Shown piece by piece: positions 12,401-23,278 of a DNA stretch of 64,000 nt. Numbering within the stretch: the stretch's first letter is position 1; every line of letters starts with the position of its first letter. Source of the DNA: Eleginops maclovinus. Taxonomy: Eukaryota > Chordata > Actinopteri > Perciformes > Eleginopidae. A program made the position numbers and the translations under genes. Under the pieces are notes generated by a model. The model was not told the DNA's origin and did no database searches. It saw nothing but the letters and a program-made list of their open reading frames with translations. The DNA lies in contig NC_086360.1 in the NCBI RefSeq assembly GCF_036324505.1, positions 17,025,293 to 17,089,292 of the forward strand, in the 5' to 3' direction.

Positions 12401-15400
12401 TGAGAGTAGCCCATATGAGGGGGCAGGGACCTTGGACCACTGCTGTCCACCCGGCTGGCTGCAGGAGCGGCTGAAGAGGGTGGAGCCGACGCACTGGGAA
12501 GACCCATAGAGGGGGAGGGCGTGGCACTGGGTAAACCCAGGGATGGTGATGGGAAACTGGGATCTGAGACAGCTAAGGTGGGTAAGCTGCTCATGTGTTC
12601 ACTGTTCAGAGGACCGAGAGAAGGGAAGAGATGGATGAATATACAACAACATTGAGAAAGTGAAAACAGTAAAAGGAGGGATAAATTATTACTGATTTAA
12701 TTTAAAACCTAAAAATATTTTTCTCTTTGCACCAATTCAAAAGAGCTTACACACACCTCATGGATCCTGGCTTGGAAAACAGGCTGCTCTGTTGCTGCTG
12801 CGTGGGAACAGCTGTAGGGACGGACATGGCAACTGGAGCTGCCGGAGCCTGGCCCTGAGTCAGAGCTTGTTCCCTGGCCGACTCCTTCTGTCCCATGTCT
12901 ACTGCACCACTACCAGCCTCAGACCCAAAGTCAAGAGCCCCAAACTGAACATTTAGCCCGGGGATATCAGTGGAGCCTGGCATCTCTACTGCCGATGACG
13001 GGATCTGAAAAGATAGGAGAGAATTGAGTATAGTTGAGACCTTTAACAACTGTTCTTTCTTTGGAATGCGTTTTTTTACTACATGAAAGCATCGGTTGTT
13101 TAACTGCGTGCAAGGTCAATATTCAGTTCAAAAACGATCGTGTTTACTTGTTAGTGGCCGTGTTCAGTCAAAATAGTTCAAGTCAACTACCAATTGAAAG
13201 TGTTACAGTATAAATTGAGGCAGGTGGTGGAGAAGTCCATAGGGGGTTGGCCTGGGAACTGGAAGGTCACCAGTTCAAGTCCCCGAAAGACCTAGTGCCA
13301 CCGTGGTGTCCCTGAGCAAGACACTGGTTACCTACACTGCTCCCCGGGCGCCGTACATAATGGAAGCCCACTGCTCCTAACACTAGGATGGGTCAAATGC
13401 AGAGACCGCATTTCGTTGTCCTAGTACTTGTACTCTGTGCAATGACAATAAAGTTGAATCTTATCTTATCTTGAATCTTACAGTATAAATTGCCAAGCAG
13501 CTTCATCTAACAAATGCCGGTATGAGAAAGGTATACTGAAAATGGACTGAATATTTATTTACACCCTTTGTGATGTTGACAAGATATTATCTGTGAGTAT
13601 GAAGTAAAGAGTTAACAGTCAACATAAATCAGCAAGAAGAAAGCAAATAAGAAAATGTACATCCCCAAGTTCCCCTAAAACGCCAATCTTAGTTTAATCT
13701 GTTGTGCTCAACTCAATCTGCTGAACTGGGATAAAAAATAAAATAAAAACATTAGCAGACGGATGGGAGATTCAGTAGATTATTTCCACATAAAAATATT
13801 AGGATATGTGCTTGTAAACGTCATCATTATCTCCAGGAAAAAAGGGAAACAAAAGCACTAACAGATGTCAGGAGACTGGCGAGAGATGATCAATTACTGA
13901 AAATATGTTCAGCTTCTACCATGTCTTGCAAGTAACAGTCCTTTGTTATTGTTTCAGTGCAGTCTTTGTCATAAGAATTTTCACATTTTACGAGAGATTA
14001 CCTTTGAGGGAGGAGGTACTCTGCGCCTCTGTGTCTTTAGCTGCCGCTGAGGGGGTTCTGTGACAGACTGCTCCATGCCTGGATACTTTAATCCTGGAGA
14101 AGCTCCATCTCTCATTAGAGAGACTGAGGACTCATGACCTAAAGAAGATTAACAATGCGTTATAGCTCACAGAACTTTAAACAATAAACATAAATAATGC
14201 ACAGATATTGTTCAGATTGGTGGTATATACATCAATATCAGGTAGTAAGGTCCAAGGTTAAGCTGCATTTGTGGTTGATTTAAGTAGTTACTAGTTAATC
14301 AACCACATGTGCAGTTGTTTTTCCAGAGAGATAGGAAAAGAAGTAGCGTAGTTGTATAGCAGGCTAAAGGGATTTTTAGTTTTTCTGTCCAACGTGTTCA
14401 TAGTCTACAAAGGCAAAAGGTACATTTAAAATGTTGCTCATCTTTGCTTTCTTATATCATATATCTACTCATTATTAATATGATGAAAATAATTGGGACA
14501 GCTCCAATGTCACATGGTGTTCTTAGCAGACTTTACCTTTAATGGCACAGTAAGGCACTAAAGGGAACTGCCACGCAGCCTTACCTGGCGGTGTAGGGAC
14601 CTGTGGAGCATGTAACATGCCGTGAGGCTCTGTGGTGGGAAGGTTGGAGGACTGTTGCCTCTGCGACAGCTGGCTGAGCACCGCTGATGGCTCCGGTTGA
14701 AGCTTCATGGCCACTGAAAAGAATAGAGGTACAAATATATTTTGTACTGCAGTGCACTGTACGTCTTGTGTTACATTTCTTTCTTATTCACTGAGAAATG
14801 TAGACTTACTGTGTTGGGCAGTAATAGGGCCATTCTCCACTCTCTGAGTCTTGATTTCTACAGAGGCAGAGGGGACAGGAGCAGGGTTCTGTATCGGGGA
14901 TGGCCCTGCATCTTTGGAAACACTGATGTTGCTGCCGGTTGCCAACGTCGGACCAGCTCTCTGACCAAGCCGAGGCCCACTGAGCGGCTCTGACGCCCTG
15001 ACATCAGAGGCAGGGGTCGGCTTAGGCGCATTGAGGGAACCAAACCCGGAACCCAGGACAGAGGACTGGTAGGTTGAGAGAAACAAAAAGTGTTTAAGTG
15101 TGAGAACATGTGTTTCTGGGGCCGTCAAGTGTAAATGCGCATATGTGTGGCTTTCTGTACCAGTGCTGCATGTGCGTAGGTGGTACTAGCCGAGGCGGCA
15201 TGGGCATAGCTGTTGGCTGTTGCGTGTGCGTAGCTGTGTGTTGCAGTGCGGCCATTGTGGTGGGAATTGGTAAACACCAGGCTTTGGCCCAAATCCTCAG
15301 TTGAGGGTCCATCAACTATTGCCCCCAAGTCAGAGTCCACTCCAGAATTAGGCAGTAGGCCAGCGAGGTCCGCACTGAGGAGAAGCAACGGACAAGGGAG

Positions 15401-18400
15401 CAGAGAGAGTGAGGGGAATAGAGAGGAAGAGAGGAGGAGAATAAGGAATTAAATGTCGGTCAACAAGGAACAGATAACCAAACCGATCAAACAAAGTTAT
15501 AATCCAAAATAAGCTTGATGTGTAAAAAGCTTTGTTTTTCTGAAGTGTGTGATGTTGAATAAACAATTGGGCAGGAAGGCTTACTTTTGTCCAGGTGTGG
15601 TGTGGTTTGCTGGAGGAGAAGAGGCAGTGAATACTTTGGTCTCAGACAACTGTAAAAAAGGACATGGAAACACAGATTAATATAGGCATATCTGGTGAGG
15701 AGCCACAACCATATTGATGAAGTTCATTAGATAATATTTCTGAGTGTTAAACACTATTTAGGACATAAGCATCACTAGACATAATTTAAACTAGACATTA
15801 AACAGACCATTGCAGACTTAAAAGACAAGTGAACCAACTGTGTGTAGGTTCTCAAACTCAAGAAATACAAATCCCTGTTAGATAATATATAAAATGCAGC
15901 CTTACATCCTCATTCCAGTCCTCTGAAGCCCAGTCTTCAACATGGCCAGCCCATGTCCCTAAGAAAACAAAGAAAAGGAAACAGAACATCAGCCACGTTA
16001 GTATTGCCAGGGTCTCACTTACTCATTGCATGTTCTGAGCAACCATCATCCATCCCTGGCATTGCTATAGACTTAGACTGTATTCACCCTGGCAGAGATT
16101 TTTAACCTATACACATGTACGTGTCCTGGGAGAAGGATCCCTCTCTGTTGCTCGCCCAGGTTTTTTGTGGGGTTGCTTTGGGAGTTTTACAATGTTCATT
16201 GTGAGGGTGTAGGGCATCAAAACATGTTAGGTTCTGGTATTATACCTTCGGCAGGGCCATTGCCATCCCATGCCTCCTGGCGAGCTCGAGAGTTAGCCGT
16301 ATAGTCAGCAGGATTGAACGTTCTGAAAGAAGTGGAGAGTGGAAAAAACGACAACAAGAAAGGTGACGAAACCGATAAGGCAGACGAGCCAAGATAGGGA
16401 AAATCAGAGAATACCATCTGGTATGATGTTGCTAATAAATGAGGAGGTTCAGAAACTTAATTCATCTACACATTTGATTTTAAGATATGTGCTTGTTATT
16501 ACCATCATCACCTCCTCATGCTACTTCTGGCTTAAGATTACAATTGATGCATGTTCTTACCCCATTCCCTGGGTGGAGAACCTGTTGTCACCAGCTGCTC
16601 TTCCTCTACCGCGAACCCCTGCCCCTGAAAAAACAAATCAACCAGATGACCTCTTCAGCTGTAATCATTGATCTTTGTTAAGCCTTAGCATACCTGCAGT
16701 AATGTGTCTATGTTTATTTCAATATCAAGTTTTCTTATACCTTGTTTGAACTACAGTGAAAGCATAGCATAGTTAACTGCGATAAATTGATACCACACCA
16801 ATCTGTGGGATAAAAATAAACAAACATGAGCTATTGAGGCAATGCATAAGATCTGCATTTCCATCTTCAGAATCATTCAACTTTATTCATCCTATGGGAA
16901 ATATTGGGTTTTGTAACTCAAATGATTTTGAATTGAAGATTTAAAAATAACTGTTAAAACATTCACATCGATTAAATAAGAAAGTAACAAGAACACATGT
17001 TAAGCTCCACTATTAAGCACAACAAGCAACCTGACCCAACTTCCTCTGAACCAGGCCTTGGCCGACCTCACCGTTCTTTATCACAAAATGCCAACAAATC
17101 AAGTTAGATCCTACTCCCTTTCCCCACCTCTAATCTCTTTATCTATCGACAACCCGCCTCACCAAACACACACTCAAGCAGCTGCAGGGACTGAGCACAT
17201 TCCACACATGTCGAGTGCTGCAACACTCTAAATGCCTGCAGACACAAATAGATGTGTTGCCAGCTACATCATCAAAACATAAAAAACCCTATCTTATCAT
17301 CGCTGTTTACAAAAGGGAGATGTTATTAAAGGGTTCTTAAAGAATCCATTTCAGTTCCTAGCCTGCAGTGTCTAAAACAAATTTACATTTATCGGACAAG
17401 AGCATCAGAAAAATGTACTTGTAGCTATATTCCATAATTGTATACTTAAAATGGTGTGCTTTTGGTTTCGTGGCAACCAAACGGGAAAATGGAAATTTCC
17501 TGTATGGCTCACCTCTGCCACGCCCTCTGCGCCCACGGTCTCCCCCTCTTTCTCCAGGTGCCACCTCAAATCCATTCTCTTCCAACCGACCTTGAACCAA
17601 ACAAGGAACAGTGGTAAACAAAAATTAAGAGAAATCTGGGAGAGAAGGTTAGTTGACAAATCCTTACACAAAGCATACTTTAAGCAACATAACAGGGAAA
17701 ATAAACAGTTGTCAATGAAAGTTGCATCAATGGGAGGACATTATTTTAACAAACTGAAAGGTAACATGCATTTACAAAATACATAGACGGACTCACCTTC
17801 ACGCCCTCGACTGATGCCTCTGCCCCTCCTGTTGGACGCTCCACGTCCTCGACTAGCCTCTCTCTCCCCTCCCCTTTTCTCTCTGCTCTCCTTTATCTCT
17901 GAGGGTCCATCTTTCCCAAGGCTCCTCTTCTTCCCCACTGTCTCCCAGGAGCTCTGACAGAAGTAAACCAGAGAAAAATAATTACCAAATAAATAAAAAC
18001 ACTTATATTGTGATTAAAAGTTTTCATACGTGAATTATTCAAAACCTAAAGGAATTGCCACACGATGCAAAGACAAACATAATACAAAGTATCAATATTG
18101 TTTACGAATGTGTACATAAGACTCTTACTGGGTCAGAGGTGCTCTCCAGCATAAAATTGATGGCTCTGTTTACATCTTCGTTGCAGTCATGGAGGGCTAC
18201 CATGCACTCATCTTGAGTCTTCCCAGTTACCTCAATCAGCTTCGAGTATGAAAAACAGAAACATTATTATGTTAGATCCTCAAGTGATGCAATGAGGGCT
18301 GTAATGATCACAAATGTTAAAATATGACTGTATTTGTGCAGAATATGCAGAAGACTGTTACCTGTTTAACCTTGTCTTCAAAGTCAGCATCATTTTTGTC

Positions 18401-18874
18401 GTAAATCACTTGGGCTAAGCGAATCTGTTCTGCTGTTGCCTGGTAGACAAAAAGACTTCAGTTTAGATCAATACATCATGAAGACTCTGTTCTTTTGCAA
18501 TTTATAATACCTTTATCTTTTAACTTTTTCCGTTATCTACCTTGCTGGTAAGCAAAGACTCTTTCTGAAGACATTAATGTGAGGATATTCACGATGATCG
18601 CAAAAATTTGAATTCACTCAACTTATTCAATAGGTTATCATTTTTTTTATTAAAAACAAATTAATACAATTGGTTGAGGCAACCTTTGGTTAGATTTAGC
18701 AATAATAATAATAATACTTAAACAGGAGAATTGATGAGGCCTGAATGCAACTCTGAATGTACAACAGTGAACCCCCACCTGTATCTGTTTCTGTGGCTGT
18801 GTTGTCTGTGTGGTGGTGGGCAGCGCTCGGTCCCGAGGCCCTCGGGCTTGATTGCTGACCACTGAAGTCATCAT
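6437..18874 (-). CDS. ubap2: Ubiquitin-associated protein 2 (UBAP2), complete, 28 coding exons
   Basis: Starts MMTSV at 18874. Exons: 18779-18874, 18362-18439, 18129-18239, 17797-17953, 17513-17590, 16561-16624, 16246-16322, 15906-15958, 15585-15649, 15161-15374, 14810-15065, 14585-14713, 14002-14138, 12757-13004, 12367-12601, 12177-12216, 11847-11967, 11579-11636, 11178-11391, 10938-11026, 10495-10545, 10290-10368, 9765-9947, 9088-9258, 8198-8302, 7687-7760, 7194-7388, 6437-6532. They sum to 3,474 nt, in frame throughout (1,157 aa). A UBA domain (about residues 33-95, ATAEQIRLAQVIYDKND) is followed by an RG-rich stretch (about 120-195), then FSTQGMGTFNPADY and a low-complexity Gln/Ser/Pro tail with LPPGYGYTGLPYY. 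The family binds ubiquitin and RNA and associates with stress granules. The N-terminus and PYWAN end favour UBAP2 over UBAP2L (from memory). Introns host four snoRNA-like sequences. Confidence 0.93.
9997..10189 (-). repeat. Intronic duplicated block, copy A (contains a snoRNA)
   Basis: About 190 bases closely matching 13615-13838, including sequence well beyond the snoRNA itself (ACTCAATCTGCTGAACTGGG and the following A-rich run). Both copies lie in introns of ubap2 in the same orientation, so a segment with the snoRNA was copied from one intron to another. Confidence 0.8.
10116..10184 (-). ncRNA. Box C/D snoRNA, SNORD121-like, copy A
   Basis: On the host-gene strand: terminal stem GGAGAT (10179-10184) pairing with ATCTCC (10116-10121), box C ATGATGA (10171-10177) and box D CTGA (10122-10125). 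It is about 69 nt long, in the ubap2 intron 9948-10289 and 168 bases from the 3' splice site. Human UBAP2 introns host SNORD121A and SNORD121B (established knowledge), so host and class agree. The internal block CAAGCACATATC is shared with the other copies and precedes a D'-like CTAA, which makes it the likely guide. The target is not assigned. Confidence 0.78.
11726..11794 (-). ncRNA. Box C/D snoRNA, SNORD121-like, copy B
   Basis: Same plan as copy A: GGAGAT/ATCTCC stem at the ends, box C ATGATGA and box D CTGA, with a few internal substitutions. It lies in the ubap2 intron 11637-11846, with its 3' end 89 bases from the splice acceptor, close to the spacing typical of intron-processed C/D snoRNAs. 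The shared flank extends only some 17 bases past the stem, unlike copies A and C. Confidence 0.78.
13225..13478 (+). mobile_element. tRNA-derived SINE in a ubap2 intron
   Basis: Carries a box-B-like CCAGTTCAAGTCCC, the line GTGTCCCTGAGCAAGACACTGG, CCCACTGCTCCTAACACTAGG and a 3' end AATAAAGTTGAATCTTATC followed by a short repeat. Closely related copies occur at about 27040, 54970 and 62195. This is a common teleost tRNA-derived SINE type; the exact family name is not determined. Confidence 0.8.
13615..13838 (-). repeat. Intronic duplicated block, copy C (contains a snoRNA)
   Basis: Partner of 9997-10189. It has about 30 extra bases in the middle (near 13665-13700) relative to copy A. It lies in the large ubap2 intron 13005-14001, which also holds a SINE. 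Confidence 0.8.
13766..13834 (-). ncRNA. Box C/D snoRNA, SNORD121-like, copy C
   Basis: GGAGAT/ATCTCC terminal stem, box C ATGATGA and box D CTGA all intact; nearly identical to copy A. Its 3' end is about 760 bases from the splice acceptor, farther than usual, so it may be processed poorly or be a recent non-functional copy. Confidence 0.7.
16440..16518 (-). ncRNA. Divergent box C/D snoRNA sharing the SNORD121-like guide block
   Basis: On the minus strand, TGAGGAGGT (16510-16518) pairs perfectly with ACCTCCTCA (16440-16448), a 9-bp terminal stem. Box C is GTGATGA (16505-16511) and box D CTGA (16449-16452). The only clear similarity to copies A-C is AACAAGCACATATC, next to a D'-like CTTA. 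It sits in the ubap2 intron 16323-16560, 117 bases from the acceptor. The retained boxes, a different but perfect stem and the kept guide block argue for a functional older paralog. Confidence 0.75.
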
Positions 18875-18916
18875 ATACAGTATATACAAAACAATGTATG
18901 TACAAAATAGAAAAAT
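18875..18916 (-). other. ubap2 5'UTR part of exon 2
   Basis: Between the MMTSV start codon and an acceptor CAG preceded by a pyrimidine tract (minus strand CTCTTTGTCTCTCCCCCAG). It implies an upstream non-coding exon. Confidence 0.6.
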
Positions 18917-20285
18917 CTGGGGGAGAGACAAAGAGGGGACATAGGCAAAGTTAAATGATGTATGCTTGTGAGTTAGTAAAATAGCTATACAAAAATCTTT
19001 GTGAAAAATAATACTGAATAAAAGTCTTAACAACATTACAATAAACTAACTATGAGCAGACTGAGACTTACTGTTGTCAAGTATACCATGTAAGACTATA
19101 ACCCCATCTGTCGCCCCCCACCACCCGGGTTAAATTTAGCCAGTCAAGAGGGGACTGTCAGGGTGTCAACTTACAACCCTCCCTCAGTCTTCCACACAAA
19201 AACACAACGAGTATGACCCACCATATGTTAAGGGTATTAAGAATTATAACACGTTTCATCCACTAAATAATTTAAAACAGAGATTCGGAATTTCAGTCAA
19301 AGTAATAAGTAACCTACTACAAAATATCCTGGGCTTTATGCCACGCTGATTGGTGTCTAAGGAAATGACAAGCATACAAGTAGCGTTGGTTAGATCACAA
19401 AGTGACTTGTTTTTGCTAGTAATATTAACGCTATCAACTGACAACGTGTCCGCCTGTTAACACAACATATGAAGTCCACCGACTCTGATCATACTGAATC
19501 ATAGCCGCATTAAAGTGAACGTCTTGAGAAGCTCGTTGGAAATATGAGCCGCACTGGCTAACTTTCACATCAGCGTTAGCTCTGTCAACTAGCGTTAGCA
19601 CGGGCTAGCTTTAGCCTACCTCACCGCTCGTCTTTGTTCCTTGTGCAATTCACACACGATTTATAAGGTTAAAATATAAAACAAACAACGGCTGCCAATA
19701 TATCAGTGTTTATTGTATAAAGAATGAACCACTCGGCTAGTGTGATTAGGTTCGTGAAGCTACATCGACTCGCGTAAGGATAATAAACAAAGTGCGACGA
19801 TGTACCCTATTGTGTTAACCAAGAGCAAAGCTAACGTTAGTCACTCAAAGCTACATGTAGCTATAGTTAGCAATAGCAAACAACCGAAATTAAACGAACA
19901 CACAGGTTATCAATATCTAGAACGCCCGCTATATACTACTATACACTGGCATTGTAATACTGTGTGTGTGTGTGGGGGGACATATCGAAGAAACGTGTGA
20001 CCCGTCCATGTTAAACTTCAGCGGATATCAGCGATTACGCTAGCGAACTGACCCGGCATGTGAACGGCCCGTCTGCATACAATGAGCACTACGGATACGA
20101 CGCTAGCTTGCTAGCTAGTAAGTTAGCTAGTTAGGTAACCACCGAAAAGGACAAATGGTTTCTCGGATTCGACCGATTGGTTTTCCATAAATGAATGTAA
20201 AAGTTGTACGATAGGATAGCTGCATCGTTCAATCTGCTTACAATAAGAAACATTTAGAACAACAAATGTCAATTCTTCATTTTAC

Positions 20286-20330
20286 CTGCTAACACGCTTC
20301 GCTCAGCCAGCAGCAGCAGATGCTGTCACG
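20286..20330 (-). other. Probable ubap2 non-coding first exon
   Basis: GC-rich sequence ending in a GTAAAA donor at 20280-20285 (minus strand). The 5' end is approximate. CpG-rich sequence and palindromic E-boxes sit at its upstream edge, consistent with a housekeeping promoter. Confidence 0.5.
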
Positions 20331-20403
20331 TGACCCAACGCGCCGTTGTTCAACGAGGAAAAGCCGACACTGCCAACCATAAACCACGGAGATGATCACG
20401 TGG
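20325..20403. promoter_or_regulatory. Two CACGTG E-boxes at the ubap2 promoter
   Basis: GTCACGTGAC at 20325-20334 is a perfect 10-bp palindrome, and TCACGTGG lies at 20396-20403. Both fit USF/MiT-TFE-type E-boxes. They lie between ubap2 (minus) and cfap251 (plus). Confidence 0.45.
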
Positions 20404-20984
20404 TTCAACAACGTGCCCTTGCGAGCTCGTTCCTGAGTGGAAGCGCGCGTTGCTGTAATGTTTCCAGTGTCGAGTCCAGTATACGTTTGAGTGTGCGTTG
20501 AGTTACGTAATCACCGTAACCTGCTTTCGCTCTAAATGAAACTAAGTCATTTTGTTTTGAAAATCTTTGCCGGAAATATCTATTGTCTGCTTGACTTTGA
20601 CTTATGGATCTATAATAAGCTTTAACTTCTTGAATCAGTGGTTGTCAGGAGAGGATTGGGAAGCATATGTACAAACTATTAATAAATACATTTATATAAA
20701 GGCATAACATTATAATAATTAATAAATAGATTCACTGGAAGTAAAAATTGTAATAAGTAATAACAGTCCCCGTGTACATTTTCGTCTAGTGGTCGCAATG
20801 TGGAATTACACCATTGTCTGTTATACACGGGTTTTTTTTAAATGTTTTAACCAGAAGTTTTATTATATTATCGTATATAGCATTTAACATTTTTAACGTA
20901 TTTTTTTTATTTTATAACATTATCGTGCTTTTAATCTGAAAGGTATAGCAGGAAACAATTCCTTCGTTCCCTAACGTCTCTACG

Positions 20985-20997
20985 GTAACCAGGCAAC
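20985..20997 (+). promoter_or_regulatory. RFX X-box upstream of cfap251 (left copy)
   Basis: GTAACCAGGCAAC matches the X-box pattern GTNRCC...RGYAAC recognised by RFX factors, master regulators of cilia genes. It lies 214 bases upstream of the ATG, fitting a ciliary gene. Confidence 0.6.
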
Positions 20998-21210
20998 GAA
21001 ATGCATCTCAGGAGCTAACTAAACTATAGAGATTGGGGTTTTTTAAGATCAGCTAAAAAACAAATGAAAAGTGTATGCTTTCGACACGAATGAGGCGGTT
21101 GTATAAGAGCCCGTTATGTGTTTTCTGTTTAGTACATTGCGAATGGGAAACGTTCTCTGAAGTTGTGTAAAAAGATAAATGAATCTTCAACAAGTAAGAG
21201 GTTAGTCAAC

Positions 21211-22468
21211 ATGTCAGGTGCTGAGGATAAGGAAGAGTTCACAGAGAGTTTAGAATTGAGAAGACAAGAAACAAATGCTGAGATCAAGAGGCAGTCTCAG
21301 GTCTACACTGCAACAAGAGACACATTGTTCCCAAAAACGATTAACCATAATGGAACTCATGCATTGGTAAGCATACCATCCAAAAGGTGAACTATATTTC
21401 TATTGTATATATTGTTATATTCTAGACTGAAAGTGCAGAGGGATACATATATGTATCCCTCTGCACTTTCAGTCTAGAATATAACAATTACCTCTGCTCC
21501 TCATTCAGTCCCTAGAATGGGTATTTGGGATGAATCCTTCTTTGCCTGCCTTCAGTCTGCAAGACCACGGCCAGCTGGTGGTCTTCTATGCTGGAGCTCA
21601 TGTTGGGGTCCTCTACAATCACACCTCCAACTCCCAGCACATTCTTCAGGTACAAAATAATCAACAATTCAGAACTTAATGGAGTATGTAATGAAAATGA
21701 GATGAGACAGCGTCCTTTAGATTAAGGCAGTGGTTTAAGTAATCTAGGTAAATATCAGCAATATAATGCCACAATCTAGATTTACTCCAGTGCATTTAAG
21801 AGTCTACTGAATTGCATTGGAGTATTTTGTAGAGAAGATTATTGTCTTATTTGAACCTAAATAAAATTATTGACAGCTTGTTTACTTTACAAATTAATAT
21901 TATTGCAAATGCTCTCACTATTTACCAATATGAATCCATAATGAAATCATATTAATTAGTTTCTACACTACATCAGTAAAATCCTGCTTTCACATTTATG
22001 TATGAACAACACAAATCTTATGATATAATGTAAAATACTTTTAATTTGAGTATTCACCTTATAAATACTACATTATTCTACTTAAGTAGCATTTTTAATG
22101 TATGACTCTATTTGTAACAGATTTGGTAGTGGGGTTTTTATACTTCCTAAGGATCTGAATGCAATTCAAATGGCTACAGAAATCTTTTTTAAATGGCATG
22201 AAAGTTTCGGTGTTGATTCAAATAACCTCCTATATACTCAATTATTTCAGGGTCACTGCAATCCCATCTCAAGTGTGTGTGTGAGTGAAGACAGACGCTG
22301 GATTGCAACAGCAGACCGAGGTCCAAAAAGCACAGCGATCATATGGGACTCCTACTCTGGGTAGTTTTTTATTCTAAATGTATTACGGCGTTTCATGTAT
22401 TCACATTTGCTCTTGATGTAACCACATTATTGATAAATGTTTCAGCATCCCTGTACATACATTGTTTG
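21211..22468 (+). pseudogene. cfap251: cfap251 5' end, duplicate copy cut by the assembly gap
   Basis: Exons 1 (21211-21366), 2 (21509-21649), 3 (22251-22360) and the start of exon 4 (22446-22468) repeat the right copy, with intact splice sites and reading frame. Changes include NPS versus NPA in exon 2 and SSV versus SSM in exon 3. No further exons follow, because the sequence runs into N. If the duplication is real, this is a truncated gene copy. If it is an unmerged allele, it is simply the second haplotype of the same exons. I consider the allele explanation more likely. Confidence 0.7.
21411..21488. repeat. Perfect 39-bp-arm palindrome without spacer
   Basis: Left arm 21411-21449 is the exact reverse complement of right arm 21450-21488. 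The right copy of the block (around 24181-24230) contains only one arm. It lies in intron 1 of the left cfap251 copy. Confidence 0.95.
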
Positions 22469-22968
22469 NNNNNNNNNNNNNNNNNNNNNNNNNNNNNNNN
22501 NNNNNNNNNNNNNNNNNNNNNNNNNNNNNNNNNNNNNNNNNNNNNNNNNNNNNNNNNNNNNNNNNNNNNNNNNNNNNNNNNNNNNNNNNNNNNNNNNNNN
22601 NNNNNNNNNNNNNNNNNNNNNNNNNNNNNNNNNNNNNNNNNNNNNNNNNNNNNNNNNNNNNNNNNNNNNNNNNNNNNNNNNNNNNNNNNNNNNNNNNNNN
22701 NNNNNNNNNNNNNNNNNNNNNNNNNNNNNNNNNNNNNNNNNNNNNNNNNNNNNNNNNNNNNNNNNNNNNNNNNNNNNNNNNNNNNNNNNNNNNNNNNNNN
22801 NNNNNNNNNNNNNNNNNNNNNNNNNNNNNNNNNNNNNNNNNNNNNNNNNNNNNNNNNNNNNNNNNNNNNNNNNNNNNNNNNNNNNNNNNNNNNNNNNNNN
22901 NNNNNNNNNNNNNNNNNNNNNNNNNNNNNNNNNNNNNNNNNNNNNNNNNNNNNNNNNNNNNNNNNNNN
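22469..22968. other. Assembly gap, 500 N
   Basis: Exactly 500 N, a size commonly used as a placeholder for a gap of unknown length. Reading frames drawn across it are meaningless. Confidence 0.99.
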
Positions 22969-23278
22969 ACGATTATCCTCAACCCTTGATCGATAAGATG
23001 TTGTTACAAAAGAATTAAACAAAATAAGCGAAAGTTCAGGGTGAACTCATTAGAAACGGAGGCGATAAAGTCAGCTGATTTCAAACCTGTGTGGCCGGAA
23101 AGTCTTGGTGGAAATAGAAAGTAAAGTTGCAAGCTGTGATCGACCAGGCAACGTCCTTTCAAAGCAAAAATGTCGCGGAAACATTGTACTGGTGACCCCA
23201 CCTCAACACGCCGTATTCATCTACCAAACACGAACATCAAGTCATCATTACTTTATTTGTCAATCAAAACCTCTCAAG
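22969..23278. other. Unassigned 310-base piece between the gap and the right duplicate
   Basis: Matches neither the left copy's upstream sequence nor any other part of the window that I could recognise, and contains no gene. It joins the duplicated block at AGTTACGTAATCAC, where the left copy has different upstream sequence. Confidence 0.6.

Larger units (their letters stand above)
20503..22468 (+). repeat. Duplicated block, left copy (cfap251 5' end), truncated by the gap
   Basis: From AGTTACGTAATCAC onward this block matches 23279-25208 almost base for base, apart from scattered substitutions, small indels and one extra palindrome arm. It ends exactly at the N run, inside what is exon 4 in the right copy. 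It could be an unmerged allele or a real tandem duplication. Confidence 0.9.

Noticed and set aside
21163..21210. N-terminal extension of cfap251 upstream of the chosen ATG
   Set aside because: It would need a TTG start, and the right copy has an in-frame TAA at the corresponding place.
22343..23022. Long open reading frames spanning 22343-23022 on both strands
   Set aside because: They are open only because the N run has no stop codons; there is no real coding sequence.
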